Source: JACCTI01 sp051005695
GTDB lineage: Bacteria > Verrucomicrobiota > Verrucomicrobiia > Chthoniobacterales > UBA10450
Assembly: GCA_051005695.1 (NCBI GenBank)
Contig: JBPCJC010000071.1
Span: 1 to 64,000 of the forward strand
DNA length: 64,000 bases
Direction of reading: 5' to 3'
Positions 1-7,743 of the stretch are shown one piece after another (position 1 is the stretch's first letter; every line of letters starts with the position of its first letter). The notes beneath the pieces were generated by a model. That model was not told the origin of the DNA. It worked only from the letters and a program-made list of their open reading frames with translations, and did no database searches. Position numbers and translations under genes: made by a program.

Positions 1-80
1 GAGAAAGGGAGGAAGAGAGGAAGAAGAGAGAGGGGAGGGAGGAGAAAAGGGGGAAGAGGGGGGGGGAGAAGGGGGGGGGG
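1..80. other. low-complexity purine tract at the contig edge
   Basis: The first 80 bases contain only G and A, ending in a run of ten G. Composition changes abruptly to normal coding sequence at about 81, where a reading frame is already open. This looks like a sequencing or assembly artefact at a contig end rather than biology. The gene that follows is therefore cut at its 5' end. Confidence 0.75.
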
Positions 81-1547
81 TGTGAATACACGGGCACGAC
101 GTTCGAAGAGATGCAGGGTTGGGGTTGGCAAAAAGTGCACGATCCAGCCGTTCTCCCACTCGTGGTCGAGCGCTGGACGGCGTCGATTAATAGCCACGAG
201 CGATTCGATATGGAGTTCCCCCTTCGAAGCGCGGCGGGCGATTTCCAGTGGTTTCTGACCCGCGTCAATCCGGTCTTCGATGCGGACGGCAACGTTGTCC
301 GTTGGTTTGGCACGAACACCAATGTGGACCGCGTGAAGCGGGCGGAAGCCGATCGTGAGCGTCTCCTAACGAGCGAAAAGGAGGCACGCGAGCGCGCGGA
401 GCATGAAACGCGGATGAAAGACGAATTTCTGGCGACGGTTTCGCACGAGCTGCGCACTCCGCTGAATGCGATCCTCGGTTGGGCTACCCTCCTGCGCGAG
501 ACCGCGGCTCCCGAAGAGGTCGCGGAGGGAGTCGCCGTGATCGAGCGCAATGCGCGCGCTCAGGCGGAGATCATCGATGACCTCCTGGATATGAGTCGCA
601 TCATCTCCGGCAAGGTGCGGCTCGATGTCCAGCGAGTTGATTTAGTAGCGATCATTGAAGCTGCGATCGAGTCGGTGAAACCAACGGCCGCGGCTCGTGA
701 AATAAGGCTCACCTCGGTGCTCGATCCCCACGTCGGGCAGATTTCGGCGGACCCCGGGCGGCTGCAGCAAGTGTTCTGGAACCTGCTGACGAATGCGGTC
801 AAATTTACGCCGAAAGGTGGGCGCGTCCATGTCGCTCTCGGGCGTGTGAACTCGCACCTCGAGATGAGCGTGAGTGACACCGGCGAGGGCATCAGTGCTG
901 AATTTCTCCCGCACGTTTTTGACCGGTTCCGTCAGGCCGATGCCACGACCACGAGACGTCATCGGGGCCTCGGGCTCGGGCTCGCGATCGTGAAGAACCT
1001 GGTCGAACTGCACGGTGGAAACGTGACCGCAGAAAGCGCCGGCTTAAATCAAGGTTCGACCTTCTACGTCTGTCTGCCCGCAACGGCCGCCTTGCCTTCG
1101 GATGCAGCTCGCGTCCACCCACGCACGACCTTGCCGCGTGAACTGCCTGAAGAGCATCCTGATCTCACCGGTTTGGAAATATTGGCCGTCGACGACGAGC
1201 CGGACGCGCGGGAGTTGATCAATCGCATTCTCGCGCGGTGCGGTGCGACGGTCGAAACCGCGGATTCCGGCGCGGCTGCTTTGCGGTCAATCGCGAAAAA
1301 GAAGCCGCATGTGCTCATTATGGACATCGGGATGCCGGAAGAAGATGGCTATGCGGTGATTCAGAAAGTGCGCCAACTTCTGCCCGAGCAAGGAGGCAAT
1401 GTCCCCGCGATCGCGCTGACGGCCTTCGCTCGCCTGGAAGATCGTCGGCGTGCCATTCTTTCGGGCTTTCAGATGCACATGTCCAAGCCAGTCGAGCCGT
1501 CGGAGTTGATCGCAATCGTCTCGAGCCTAGGCAAGTTCGTTGCCTGA
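81..1547 (+). CDS. hybrid sensor histidine kinase, 5'-truncated
   Basis: This is the C-terminal part of a membrane-less or upstream-truncated sensor kinase that autophosphorylates on His and passes phosphate to its own receiver. The frame is open from base 81, and the first 80 residues are a PAS fold (EYTG and QGWGW, then FEWF-like and WFGTNT motifs), so the Met codon at 111 is internal to the PAS domain and not the start. HisKA follows with SHELRTPLNAILGW (His codon 444-446). HATPase follows with the N-box WNLLTNAVKFTP, DTGEGI and GLGLGLAIV. A receiver ends the protein, with AVDDEPD, phospho-acceptor Asp in LIMDIGMP (codon 1323-1325), ALTA and MSKP. All key residues are intact. No cognate response regulator is next to it, so its target is unknown. 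Confidence 0.9.
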   Translation, partial: CEYTGTTFEEMQGWGWQKVHDPAVLPLVVERWTASINSHERFDMEFPLRSAAGDFQWFLTRVNPVFDADGNVVRWFGTNTNVDRVKRAEADRERLLTSEKEARERAEHETRMKDEFLATVSHELRTPLNAILGWATLLRETAAPEEVAEGVAVIERNARAQAEIIDDLLDMSRIISGKVRLDVQRVDLVAIIEAAIESVKPTAAAREIRLTSVLDPHVGQISADPGRLQQVFWNLLTNAVKFTPKGGRVHVALGRVNSHLEMSVSDTGEGISAEFLPHVFDRFRQADATTTRRHRGLGLGLAIVKNLVELHGGNVTAESAGLNQGSTFYVCLPATAALPSDAARVHPRTTLPRELPEEHPDLTGLEILAVDDEPDARELINRILARCGATVETADSGAAALRSIAKKKPHVLIMDIGMPEEDGYAVIQKVRQLLPEQGGNVPAIALTAFARLEDRRRAILSGFQMHMSKPVEPSELIAIVSSLGKFVA

Positions 1548-1840
1548 GTGGGAGACACGCGTCGGTGGATACATCGTCGTTCCTTCCAGTGAGGGCAGAT
1601 CATCCGTTCGTCGTGGATTCGCTAGCACGGTCCGCAGCTCTCTAAACGGCGCGAAGTCGCCGCGATCGACCTCCGCTCTGATCGTCGCCTCGATGCGATG
1701 ATTACGTGGGATGTGGGCCGGATTGGCTGAACGCATTACGACCGCGTACGACGCCGCATCGGTGTTCTCGTCTGCGAGCCAACGCCGCCAGCGCGGGAGC
1801 CAATCGTCGACCGCAGAGCGATCAGTAAACAAAATCCTGA
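1527..1840 (-). pseudogene. 3' remnant of selO (protein adenylyltransferase SelO/YdiU)
   Basis: On the minus strand the frame ending at 1527 carries the characteristic SelO C-terminal block: FTDR, then W-RW, then MRSANPAHIPRNHRIE, then GDFAPF. SelO is normally about 480-520 residues; only about the last 105 can be recognised. Upstream (higher coordinates) the homology stops and the frame reads arginine-rich noise, so the nucleotide-binding and catalytic part is missing. The fragment overlaps the end of the kinase gene by 21 bases. It is a decayed remnant, probably left by the rearrangement that also created the scar up to base 3120. Confidence 0.65.
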
Positions 1841-3117
1841 CGCCGGACCCACGTCGGCGACCTCGCGCTCGTCCGAATCTTCGCCGCAAAGCTCCGAGTT
1901 CGGGCGGTGGGCTGGTGGGATCTCGCTCATTTTGGCGCGCGGCTCGGGTTTGGGCCGTAGAATCCGCACAACGCAATGTGGTGATTGCGTTCGGATTCAA
2001 TCTGCTCGTGGCGGGTCGCGCGTCCGCACTCTGCTACAGGGGCCGCTCGTTACTCGAAGGCTCCAGTCGACTCGCCGGAGGCGCCGCAGTCAGTATGGTC
2101 GGTTGGTACGGCAAGCGCAATTGGAGGCGTGAAAGCGAGCACCACGCTAAGGGTAACGCCGATCACGAGCGTGAAACAAAGCAGCAACACGCGAACGATC
2201 CACAACAGGAGCAAAACGCACGATGAGCGGTGCGCACATACCTGTTTTTTTCCTTCCGAACCGAGCAACAACCGATTGTTGAAGTTACGTGCGATAAACC
2301 CAGCTCGCTGATTTTAATAGCGCCGAGCTTCACGGAAGCGTCATTTCATCACGCCGCAGCACCGACGACACTGCGCCAGCAATCCGTTGCATTCGCACGC
2401 GCGTCGCGACTTGGGAATGGGTGTTGAGGATTATGTGATTAGGCCTCGGGGGCGTTGAGATGTCGGCCAGCGTTGAAACATCGCGCGTTTCACGTCAGCG
2501 CCTTTCTCGGTTCGATCTTGGTTGCCGAACAAACTGGATCTCAGTTTGGGTTCTACAAAAATCCATCACGCCAATCCCGCGTCCCAAAGAATTCATCCAG
2601 GCGATTCGGCCATTCTTGACTGATCTTTCGTCACGACGCAGCAATCTCTTGAACGTCGTTATTTTCGGGTTCGACGGCAACTGCGGTGTTCCAGCGCGCC
2701 AAGCCATAGCCTTGCGAAGGCCGGACATCGGTTGGAGGGTCTCGACTCTCAAGCATCAAATTCCCGCTACAGATTGCAGGTTTCGACACCAGCCGCAGCG
2801 GTGTTTCGAAAATCGAAGCGCGGCTCTCATATGTGGACGACAAGACGATCGTATCCATGACTTCATGGAGAAACTGGCGACGACACGATTCTAAATGCGC
2901 CACAGCCGCCTTTGTCGCGGACGAAACAGCGGTCAGAGAACTCGTTTCTACACACTTCGAAAAGACGCGGGACCGCGCCCAAATTGGACCCCTATTTGTA
3001 CCCCCTAGCCTCGAAAAGGGGCAAAAACTAGCTAATCACAGCTAAAGCGAAAATATCGCAAATAGCTGATGACGTGCTGGTAGCTAACGAAAATCAAAGG
3101 TAGCAAACACCCGTTTT
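1841..3117. other. decayed, gene-poor segment between selO remnant and tRNA half
   Basis: No convincing gene is seen in this 1.3 kb. The GC content is visibly lower than in neighbours, and long frames on both strands have no recognisable domain. One minus-strand frame (2050-2271) encodes a short peptide with a hydrophobic stretch (LLLLWIVRVLLL onward) and could be a small membrane peptide, but it has no clear ribosome binding site or family. A plus-strand frame at 2460-2894 is not recognisable. The last 120 bases before the tRNA half are AT-rich with repeated TAGCT words, as expected for the arm of an integrase attachment site. The segment reads as the eroded end of an integrated element. Confidence 0.5.
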
Positions 3118-3120
3118 CTA

Positions 3121-3159
3121 ATTACGAATCAGCTGCTCTACCAACTGAGCTACTTCGGC
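3121..3159 (-). pseudogene. 5' half of tRNA-Thr(CGU), truncated at the anticodon loop
   Basis: Read on the minus strand from 3159, the sequence begins with GCCGAAGTAGCTCAGTTGG, the acceptor 5' strand and D-arm, then the anticodon stem GCTGA and loop TTCGTAA with anticodon CGU. It closely matches bacterial tRNA-Thr(CGU). Directly after the loop the homology stops: the 3' stem strand, variable loop, T-arm and acceptor are absent and AT-rich unrelated sequence follows. Cutting exactly at the anticodon loop is what tyrosine integrases do when tRNA genes are used as attachment sites. It cannot fold as a tRNA. A group I intron interrupting the loop was considered, but no 3' exon is seen downstream. 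Confidence 0.75.
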
Positions 3160-3302
3160 GTTTGCGCGGGAAAAGTCCGCTCACTCGGCGCGCTTTCAAG
3201 GACGAAGTGGATTCGCGGAAGTTTGCCGGGCTGGTGTGAAAGCTGGCGCGCGCGGCATCGGAACCGCTAGTTATCCCCTGTGCAACCTTCGCTCCATTCT
3301 CG

Positions 3303-4616
3303 ATGAGCTTCTTCGGTCCCGCGGCTTCGCCGTTGCTCGATGAAGGCACGCCAATGATGCGGCGCGCGCTCCAGCACGCTCGGGTGGTGGGCAATTTCGC
3401 CACCGTCCAGGTGCTCGTGCAGGTGCTCGGATTCGCCAGCGGGATCCTGCTCGTGCGGCGTTTGAATCAGCATGAGTACGCCTATTTCACGATCGCGAAT
3501 ACGATGCAGGGCACGATCAATGTGCTCGCGGACATTGGAATCAGTATCGGCTTGGTTTCCATCGGCGGACGCGTCTGGCAGGACGCCCATCGTTTCGGGG
3601 AACTGATCGCGACCGCGCAAAATCTCCGGCGCAAACTGGGGAGCGTCGCCATCCTCGCGGTCACGCCAATTCTTTATTGGATGCTGACGCGCAACGGCGC
3701 GTCGCCGGTTTATGCGCTCCTGCTGATCAGCATAATTCTCGGCGGTCTCCTGATTCAGCTCTCGTTAGGCGTGCTCGCGGTGGTCCCACGATTGCGCTCG
3801 GATATTTCGCGGATTCAAAAAATCGATCTGACGGGCGCGATCGCGCGGCTGGTGGTTTTGCTCGTGCTCGCCTTTGTTTTTCTAAACGCGGGGATCGCCG
3901 TGCTCGTGGGCGCGTCGGCTCTCCTGCTGCAATACGTCATGTTCCGCCGCTACGTCGGCACCGTGATCGATCTGCACGCATCCGAAAACGCCGACGACCG
4001 GCGGGCGATGATCGGGTTCATCAAAAATCAGGCGGCGAACGCGATTTTCTTTTGTCTCCAGGGTCAGATCACGATTTTCCTGATCAGTTTTTTTAGCCGG
4101 CAAGCGTCGGCGGTGGCGGAAGTCGGCGCGCTCGGCCGGCTGGCCATGATCTTCGCGATCATCGGCCAATTGTTGACGAATATTTTCGTCCCGGCGTTTG
4201 CCCGTTGTCATGAGCCAAAAAAATTGCCCTGGCTTTACTTTGGGATCGTCGGCGGGGTGGCGGCCTTCAGCGCGCTTGTCGTCATCGGCGCAGCCTTTTT
4301 CCCGGATCAATTTCTCTTCGTCCTCGGGCACAAATACGCCCATCTGCAACGCGAACTTTTCCTCATGGTCGCGGGCGCGGTCGTGACCATGCTCACCGGC
4401 ACCTTCTGGGTCCTGAACGCCTCCAAGGCCTGGATCACCGGCTCCTGGCTTTACATTCCGCTGACCATCGCCACGCAGGTCGCGCTGATTCCGTTCACCG
4501 ATTTTTCCAACATCAGCGCGGTCCTTATTTTCAACCTCATCGCCGCCCTCCCGAATCTCCTCCTGAACGTGATTATGAGTTACCGTGGCTTTCGTTCTTT
4601 GCCGACGTCGGCGTGA
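3303..4616 (+). CDS. Wzx/MATE-like polysaccharide flippase-type membrane transporter
   Basis: This is a 437-residue polytopic membrane protein with about 12 hydrophobic segments and the N-terminal pattern of the oligosaccharide flippase (MVF/Wzx/MATE) superfamily: TVQVLVQVLGFASGILLVRR followed by a YAYFTIANT segment. Such proteins flip lipid-linked or amphipathic molecules across the inner membrane. A better start may be the ATG at 3354, preceded by GAAGG seven bases upstream; the ATG at 3303 has no clear ribosome binding site. The stop overlaps the GTG of the next gene by 3 bases, so the gene is coupled to the peptide synthetase operon. Export of the peptide or of a precursor is a reasonable inference. 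A cell-surface glycan role, in common with the distant membrane glycosyltransferases, is the alternative. Confidence 0.8.
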   Translation: MSFFGPAASPLLDEGTPMMRRALQHARVVGNFATVQVLVQVLGFASGILLVRRLNQHEYAYFTIANTMQGTINVLADIGISIGLVSIGGRVWQDAHRFGELIATAQNLRRKLGSVAILAVTPILYWMLTRNGASPVYALLLISIILGGLLIQLSLGVLAVVPRLRSDISRIQKIDLTGAIARLVVLLVLAFVFLNAGIAVLVGASALLLQYVMFRRYVGTVIDLHASENADDRRAMIGFIKNQAANAIFFCLQGQITIFLISFFSRQASAVAEVGALGRLAMIFAIIGQLLTNIFVPAFARCHEPKKLPWLYFGIVGGVAAFSALVVIGAAFFPDQFLFVLGHKYAHLQRELFLMVAGAVVTMLTGTFWVLNASKAWITGSWLYIPLTIATQVALIPFTDFSNISAVLIFNLIAALPNLLLNVIMSYRGFRSLPTSA

Positions 4617-6514
4617 AGTTGTCGTTTTCTCGACGTAAACGAAGCGGTGGCACAGACTTTGCGAGTAATCAGCCTGTAATGGACGACCATTCTCCCAAAG
4701 TCGACGCGTTGCCCCTGCCCGCGCACATCGCCGCGCAGGCGAAATTTCATCCTGATCGCCCCGCGCTCGTCACCGCCGGGCAGTGTCTGACTTATGGCGA
4801 ACTCGACCGCCGCGCGGCCCAATTGGCGCATCATCTGCGGGCGTTCGGTGCCGGTCCGGAGATGCTGATCGCGATTTGCCTCGAGCGTTCGCCGGAATTT
4901 GTCATCGCGGCGCTCGCGATCCTGAAGTGCGGCGCGGCTTACCTCCCCATGGACCCGGCACATCCGGCGGAGCGCTTGCGTTTCGTGGCCAAAGACGCGG
5001 GCATTCGGTGTTTGCTCACGCGGACGAAATTCGCCGCGCTCTTCGGGGGTTTGCATTGTCCCGTCGTCGATCTCGAGGCCGAGAAAACGGCGATCGCACA
5101 GCAACCTTCCGTCTCGCCGGAAATCGAAAGCACCGCCGACCAGCTCGCCTACGTCATTTACACTTCCGGTTCCACCGGCCAACCGAAAGGCGTCGAGATC
5201 ACGCACGCGAACCTGGGCAACTTGATTGCCTGGCATCTGCGCGCTTTCGCGATTGATTCCGCGACACGCACAACCTTCCAGGCCGGCGTCGGGTTCGACG
5301 CGGCGGTCTGGGAAATCTGGCCGGCGCTGGCCGTGGGCGCCGCGGTTTATCTGCCGGATGACGCGACCCGTTTGCATCCGGAATCGTTGCGCGATTGGCT
5401 GGTCGCGAACGAGATCACGATCAGTTTTGTTTCCACCGCAATCGCCGAACGCTTGCTCGCGTTGCCTTGGCCGACGCCGACGGCTTTGCGTTTTCTGCTC
5501 ACCGGCGCGGACACCCTGCACCGTTATTCGCCGGCGCATCTCCCCTTTCATCTGGTCAATAATTACGGCCCCACCGAATGCACCGTGGTCGCGACCTCCG
5601 GGATCGTCCCGCCGCATCCAAAAAATCACGAAACACTGCCAACGATTGGCCGCCCGATCGATGGCGTCATCGTTCACGTGGTCGATGAGCAACTGCTCGA
5701 AGTCGCGACCGGCGTGGCTGGAGAAATTTTTCTCGGCGGCGCCGGCGTCGCCCGCGGTTATCGGAATCGCCCCGACCTGACCGACGAGCGTTTCCTGACC
5801 GATCCGTTCCGCGGCGGCCCCGGCCGTCTGTATCGCACCGGCGATCTTGGCCGCCGCTTACCAAGCGGCGAGATCGAATTTTTCGGACGGCTCGACGATC
5901 AGGTAAAGATTCGCGGTTACCGGATCGAGCTGAACGAAATCAACGCCGTCCTGAACACGCATCCTTCCGTGCGCGCGAGCACGGTCCTGACGCGCGAAGA
6001 TGCGCCCGGCGAGAAACGTCTCGTCGCTTACCTCGTGGCCGCGCCCGGAGTTTTGCCTAACGAGCAGTTCCTCCGCGACCTCCTGCGCCAGCGTCTCCCC
6101 GATTACATGGAGCCAGCGGCCTTCGTCTGGCTCGAGGCGCTGCCGCTCACGACCAACGGAAAGATCGATCGCGCCGCGCTCCCGCTGCCCGAGCTGGCGA
6201 GGGAATCGGCCGCGGAGAAATTCGTCGCGCCGCGCACGCCCGTGGAAGAAGCGCTCGCCGGAATTATCACCGAAGTCCTGAAACTTCCGCGGATCAGTGT
6301 AGACGACGATTTTTTCCAACTCGGCGCGCACTCCTTGTTAGGCGCGCAGATCATCGCGCGCGTGCGCAACCTCTTCGGCGCCGATCTTAAATTGCTCGAT
6401 GTCTTCGATGCCCCGACCGTCGCCGAGTTGTCGCTTCGGATCGAAGCTGCGCTTACCCGCCAACTCAACGCCATGAGCGAAGCTGAAGTGGAAGCGGCGC
6501 TCGCCGCCGTCTGA
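4613..6514 (+). CDS. stand-alone NRPS adenylation-carrier protein (A-PCP), leucine-type code
   Basis: This protein selects an amino acid, adenylates it and loads it on its own carrier domain; it has no condensation or release domain. The A domain shows A3 (YTSGSTGQPKG, about residue 182), A4 (FDAAVWEIW), A5 (NNYGPTEC), A7 (YRTGDLG) and A10 (NGKID, about 516). Reading the pocket against GrsA gives DAWFLGNVVK, a published leucine code. The PCP has LGAHSLL with the phosphopantetheine Ser at residue 574. The GTG at 4613 overlaps the flippase stop; an in-frame ATG at 4679 also gives a full A domain. A P450 gene starts within its stop codon, the usual pairing for beta-hydroxylation on the carrier (NovH/NovI, NikP1/NikQ type). 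The substrate is predicted, not shown. Confidence 0.92.
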   Translation: MKLSFSRRKRSGGTDFASNQPVMDDHSPKVDALPLPAHIAAQAKFHPDRPALVTAGQCLTYGELDRRAAQLAHHLRAFGAGPEMLIAICLERSPEFVIAALAILKCGAAYLPMDPAHPAERLRFVAKDAGIRCLLTRTKFAALFGGLHCPVVDLEAEKTAIAQQPSVSPEIESTADQLAYVIYTSGSTGQPKGVEITHANLGNLIAWHLRAFAIDSATRTTFQAGVGFDAAVWEIWPALAVGAAVYLPDDATRLHPESLRDWLVANEITISFVSTAIAERLLALPWPTPTALRFLLTGADTLHRYSPAHLPFHLVNNYGPTECTVVATSGIVPPHPKNHETLPTIGRPIDGVIVHVVDEQLLEVATGVAGEIFLGGAGVARGYRNRPDLTDERFLTDPFRGGPGRLYRTGDLGRRLPSGEIEFFGRLDDQVKIRGYRIELNEINAVLNTHPSVRASTVLTREDAPGEKRLVAYLVAAPGVLPNEQFLRDLLRQRLPDYMEPAAFVWLEALPLTTNGKIDRAALPLPELARESAAEKFVAPRTPVEEALAGIITEVLKLPRISVDDDFFQLGAHSLLGAQIIARVRNLFGADLKLLDVFDAPTVAELSLRIEAALTRQLNAMSEAEVEAALAAV

Positions 6515-7743
6515 TGGCCGGGTCGGACGCCAGTCTTAGTCTCGTTAGGCTGCTGGAGCCGGAGGTCCTGGCGAACCCGTATCCGCTCTACCGAAAACTG
6601 CGCACCGAGGACCCGGTGCATTGGGATCGCTTCATGCACACCTGGGTGGTGACGCGCTACCCCGACGTCGTGCAAGTGCTGCATACCTTTTCCGCCGATC
6701 GCACGCCCTCGCCGGCGCAGCTGACGGCGATGGGGCTTTCGGGTTTGAACCCGATCGCGCAGGTGATGGTGAAGCAGATGCTCTTCATGGATGCGCCGGC
6801 GCATACGCGGCTGCGCGGGTTAGCTTCAGTCGCTTTTACGCCCGCGCGCGTGCGCAAGTTGCGCACGCACATCCAGGAGATCGCCGAGCAATTGCTCGAT
6901 CGCGTGCAAGCCCGCGGCGAGATGGATGTGATCGCCGATTTCGCCGCGCCCATGCCCGCGATCGTGACTGCGGAAATGCTCGGGGTTCCGACGGAGGATC
7001 ACGCGGATTTGAAAAAATGGTCAGCCGATTTCGCGGAGATGCTCGGTAATTTTCAACACAATCCCGATCGTCTTCCGCGCGTCCTCGAGAGCACCAATCG
7101 CCTAACGAGTTATTTCCGGGACGCGATCGCCGGGATGCGGACCAATCCGCGGGAAGGTCTGGTCCACTCCTTCATGACCGCGGAGGTCGACGGCGATCGC
7201 TTGACCGAGGAAGAGATCATCGCCAACTGCGTGGTCACGATGGTCGGCGGCCAGGAGACGACCACCAACTTGATCGGCAACGGGCTGCTCACTTTAATGC
7301 GCCACCCGGAGCAGCTCGTCCGTTTGCGCGATCAGCCGGAACTCCTGCAAAGCGGCGTTGAAGAACTTTTGCGTTACGAAAGTCCAAGCCAGCACACCGG
7401 CCGGATCGCGCGCGCCGACGTTGAGATCGGCGGCAAACAAATCCGCCAGGGCCAGGCGGTGATGGCGATCATGGCCGCGGCCAATCGCGACCCCGAGCGC
7501 TTCGATGAACCCGATGAGCTCAAGCTCGATCGCGCGGACAACAAACACCTTGCTTTCGGCTGGTCGAGTCACTTCTGTTTTGGCGCGCCGCTCGCGCGGA
7601 TGGAGGCGCAGATCGCGTTTGAAACCATCCTCCGGCGTCTGCCGAATTTGCGTCTCGCGCCCGGGACCTTGACGTGGCGCGACAACTCCGGCCTCCGCGG
7701 CTTGACCGCGCTCCCGGTTCACTTCGAGGCCAATGGAAGCTGA
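6514..7743 (+). CDS. cytochrome P450, probable carrier-bound amino acid hydroxylase
   Basis: This 409-residue soluble bacterial P450 carries all core elements: an I-helix oxygen-activation motif GGQETT (about residues 245-250), the K-helix ELLR (Glu284, Arg287), and the heme loop FGWSSHFCFGAPLA with Cys355 as ligand. It needs an external ferredoxin and reductase; none is in the operon, although a small ferredoxin gene lies at 22578. The start ATG overlaps the stop of the A-PCP gene (TGATG), and the end overlaps the next synthetase by 11 bases, so it is translated as part of the assembly line. By analogy with A-PCP/P450 pairs it probably hydroxylates the leucyl-carrier at the beta carbon. Oxidation of the finished peptide is the alternative. 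Confidence 0.93.
   Translation: MAGSDASLSLVRLLEPEVLANPYPLYRKLRTEDPVHWDRFMHTWVVTRYPDVVQVLHTFSADRTPSPAQLTAMGLSGLNPIAQVMVKQMLFMDAPAHTRLRGLASVAFTPARVRKLRTHIQEIAEQLLDRVQARGEMDVIADFAAPMPAIVTAEMLGVPTEDHADLKKWSADFAEMLGNFQHNPDRLPRVLESTNRLTSYFRDAIAGMRTNPREGLVHSFMTAEVDGDRLTEEEIIANCVVTMVGGQETTTNLIGNGLLTLMRHPEQLVRLRDQPELLQSGVEELLRYESPSQHTGRIARADVEIGGKQIRQGQAVMAIMAAANRDPERFDEPDELKLDRADNKHLAFGWSSHFCFGAPLARMEAQIAFETILRRLPNLRLAPGTLTWRDNSGLRGLTALPVHFEANGS

Noticed and set aside
1..80. G/A-only tract as a possible triplex-forming or regulatory repeat
   Set aside because: It lies at the very edge, ends in a homopolymer and interrupts an open PAS reading frame, so a sequencing artefact is far more likely.
2460..2894. 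Possible 144-residue gene
   Set aside because: No domain, weak codon bias, no ribosome binding site, and competing frames of similar length on the other strand.
3121..3159. tRNA interrupted by a group I intron at the anticodon loop
   Set aside because: No 3' exon (stem strand, T-arm and acceptor) was found downstream within about 1.5 kb, so truncation is the simpler reading.
4580..5692. Long minus-strand frames opposite the NRPS genes
   Set aside because: They are shadows produced by high GC content; the plus-strand frames contain all recognised domains.
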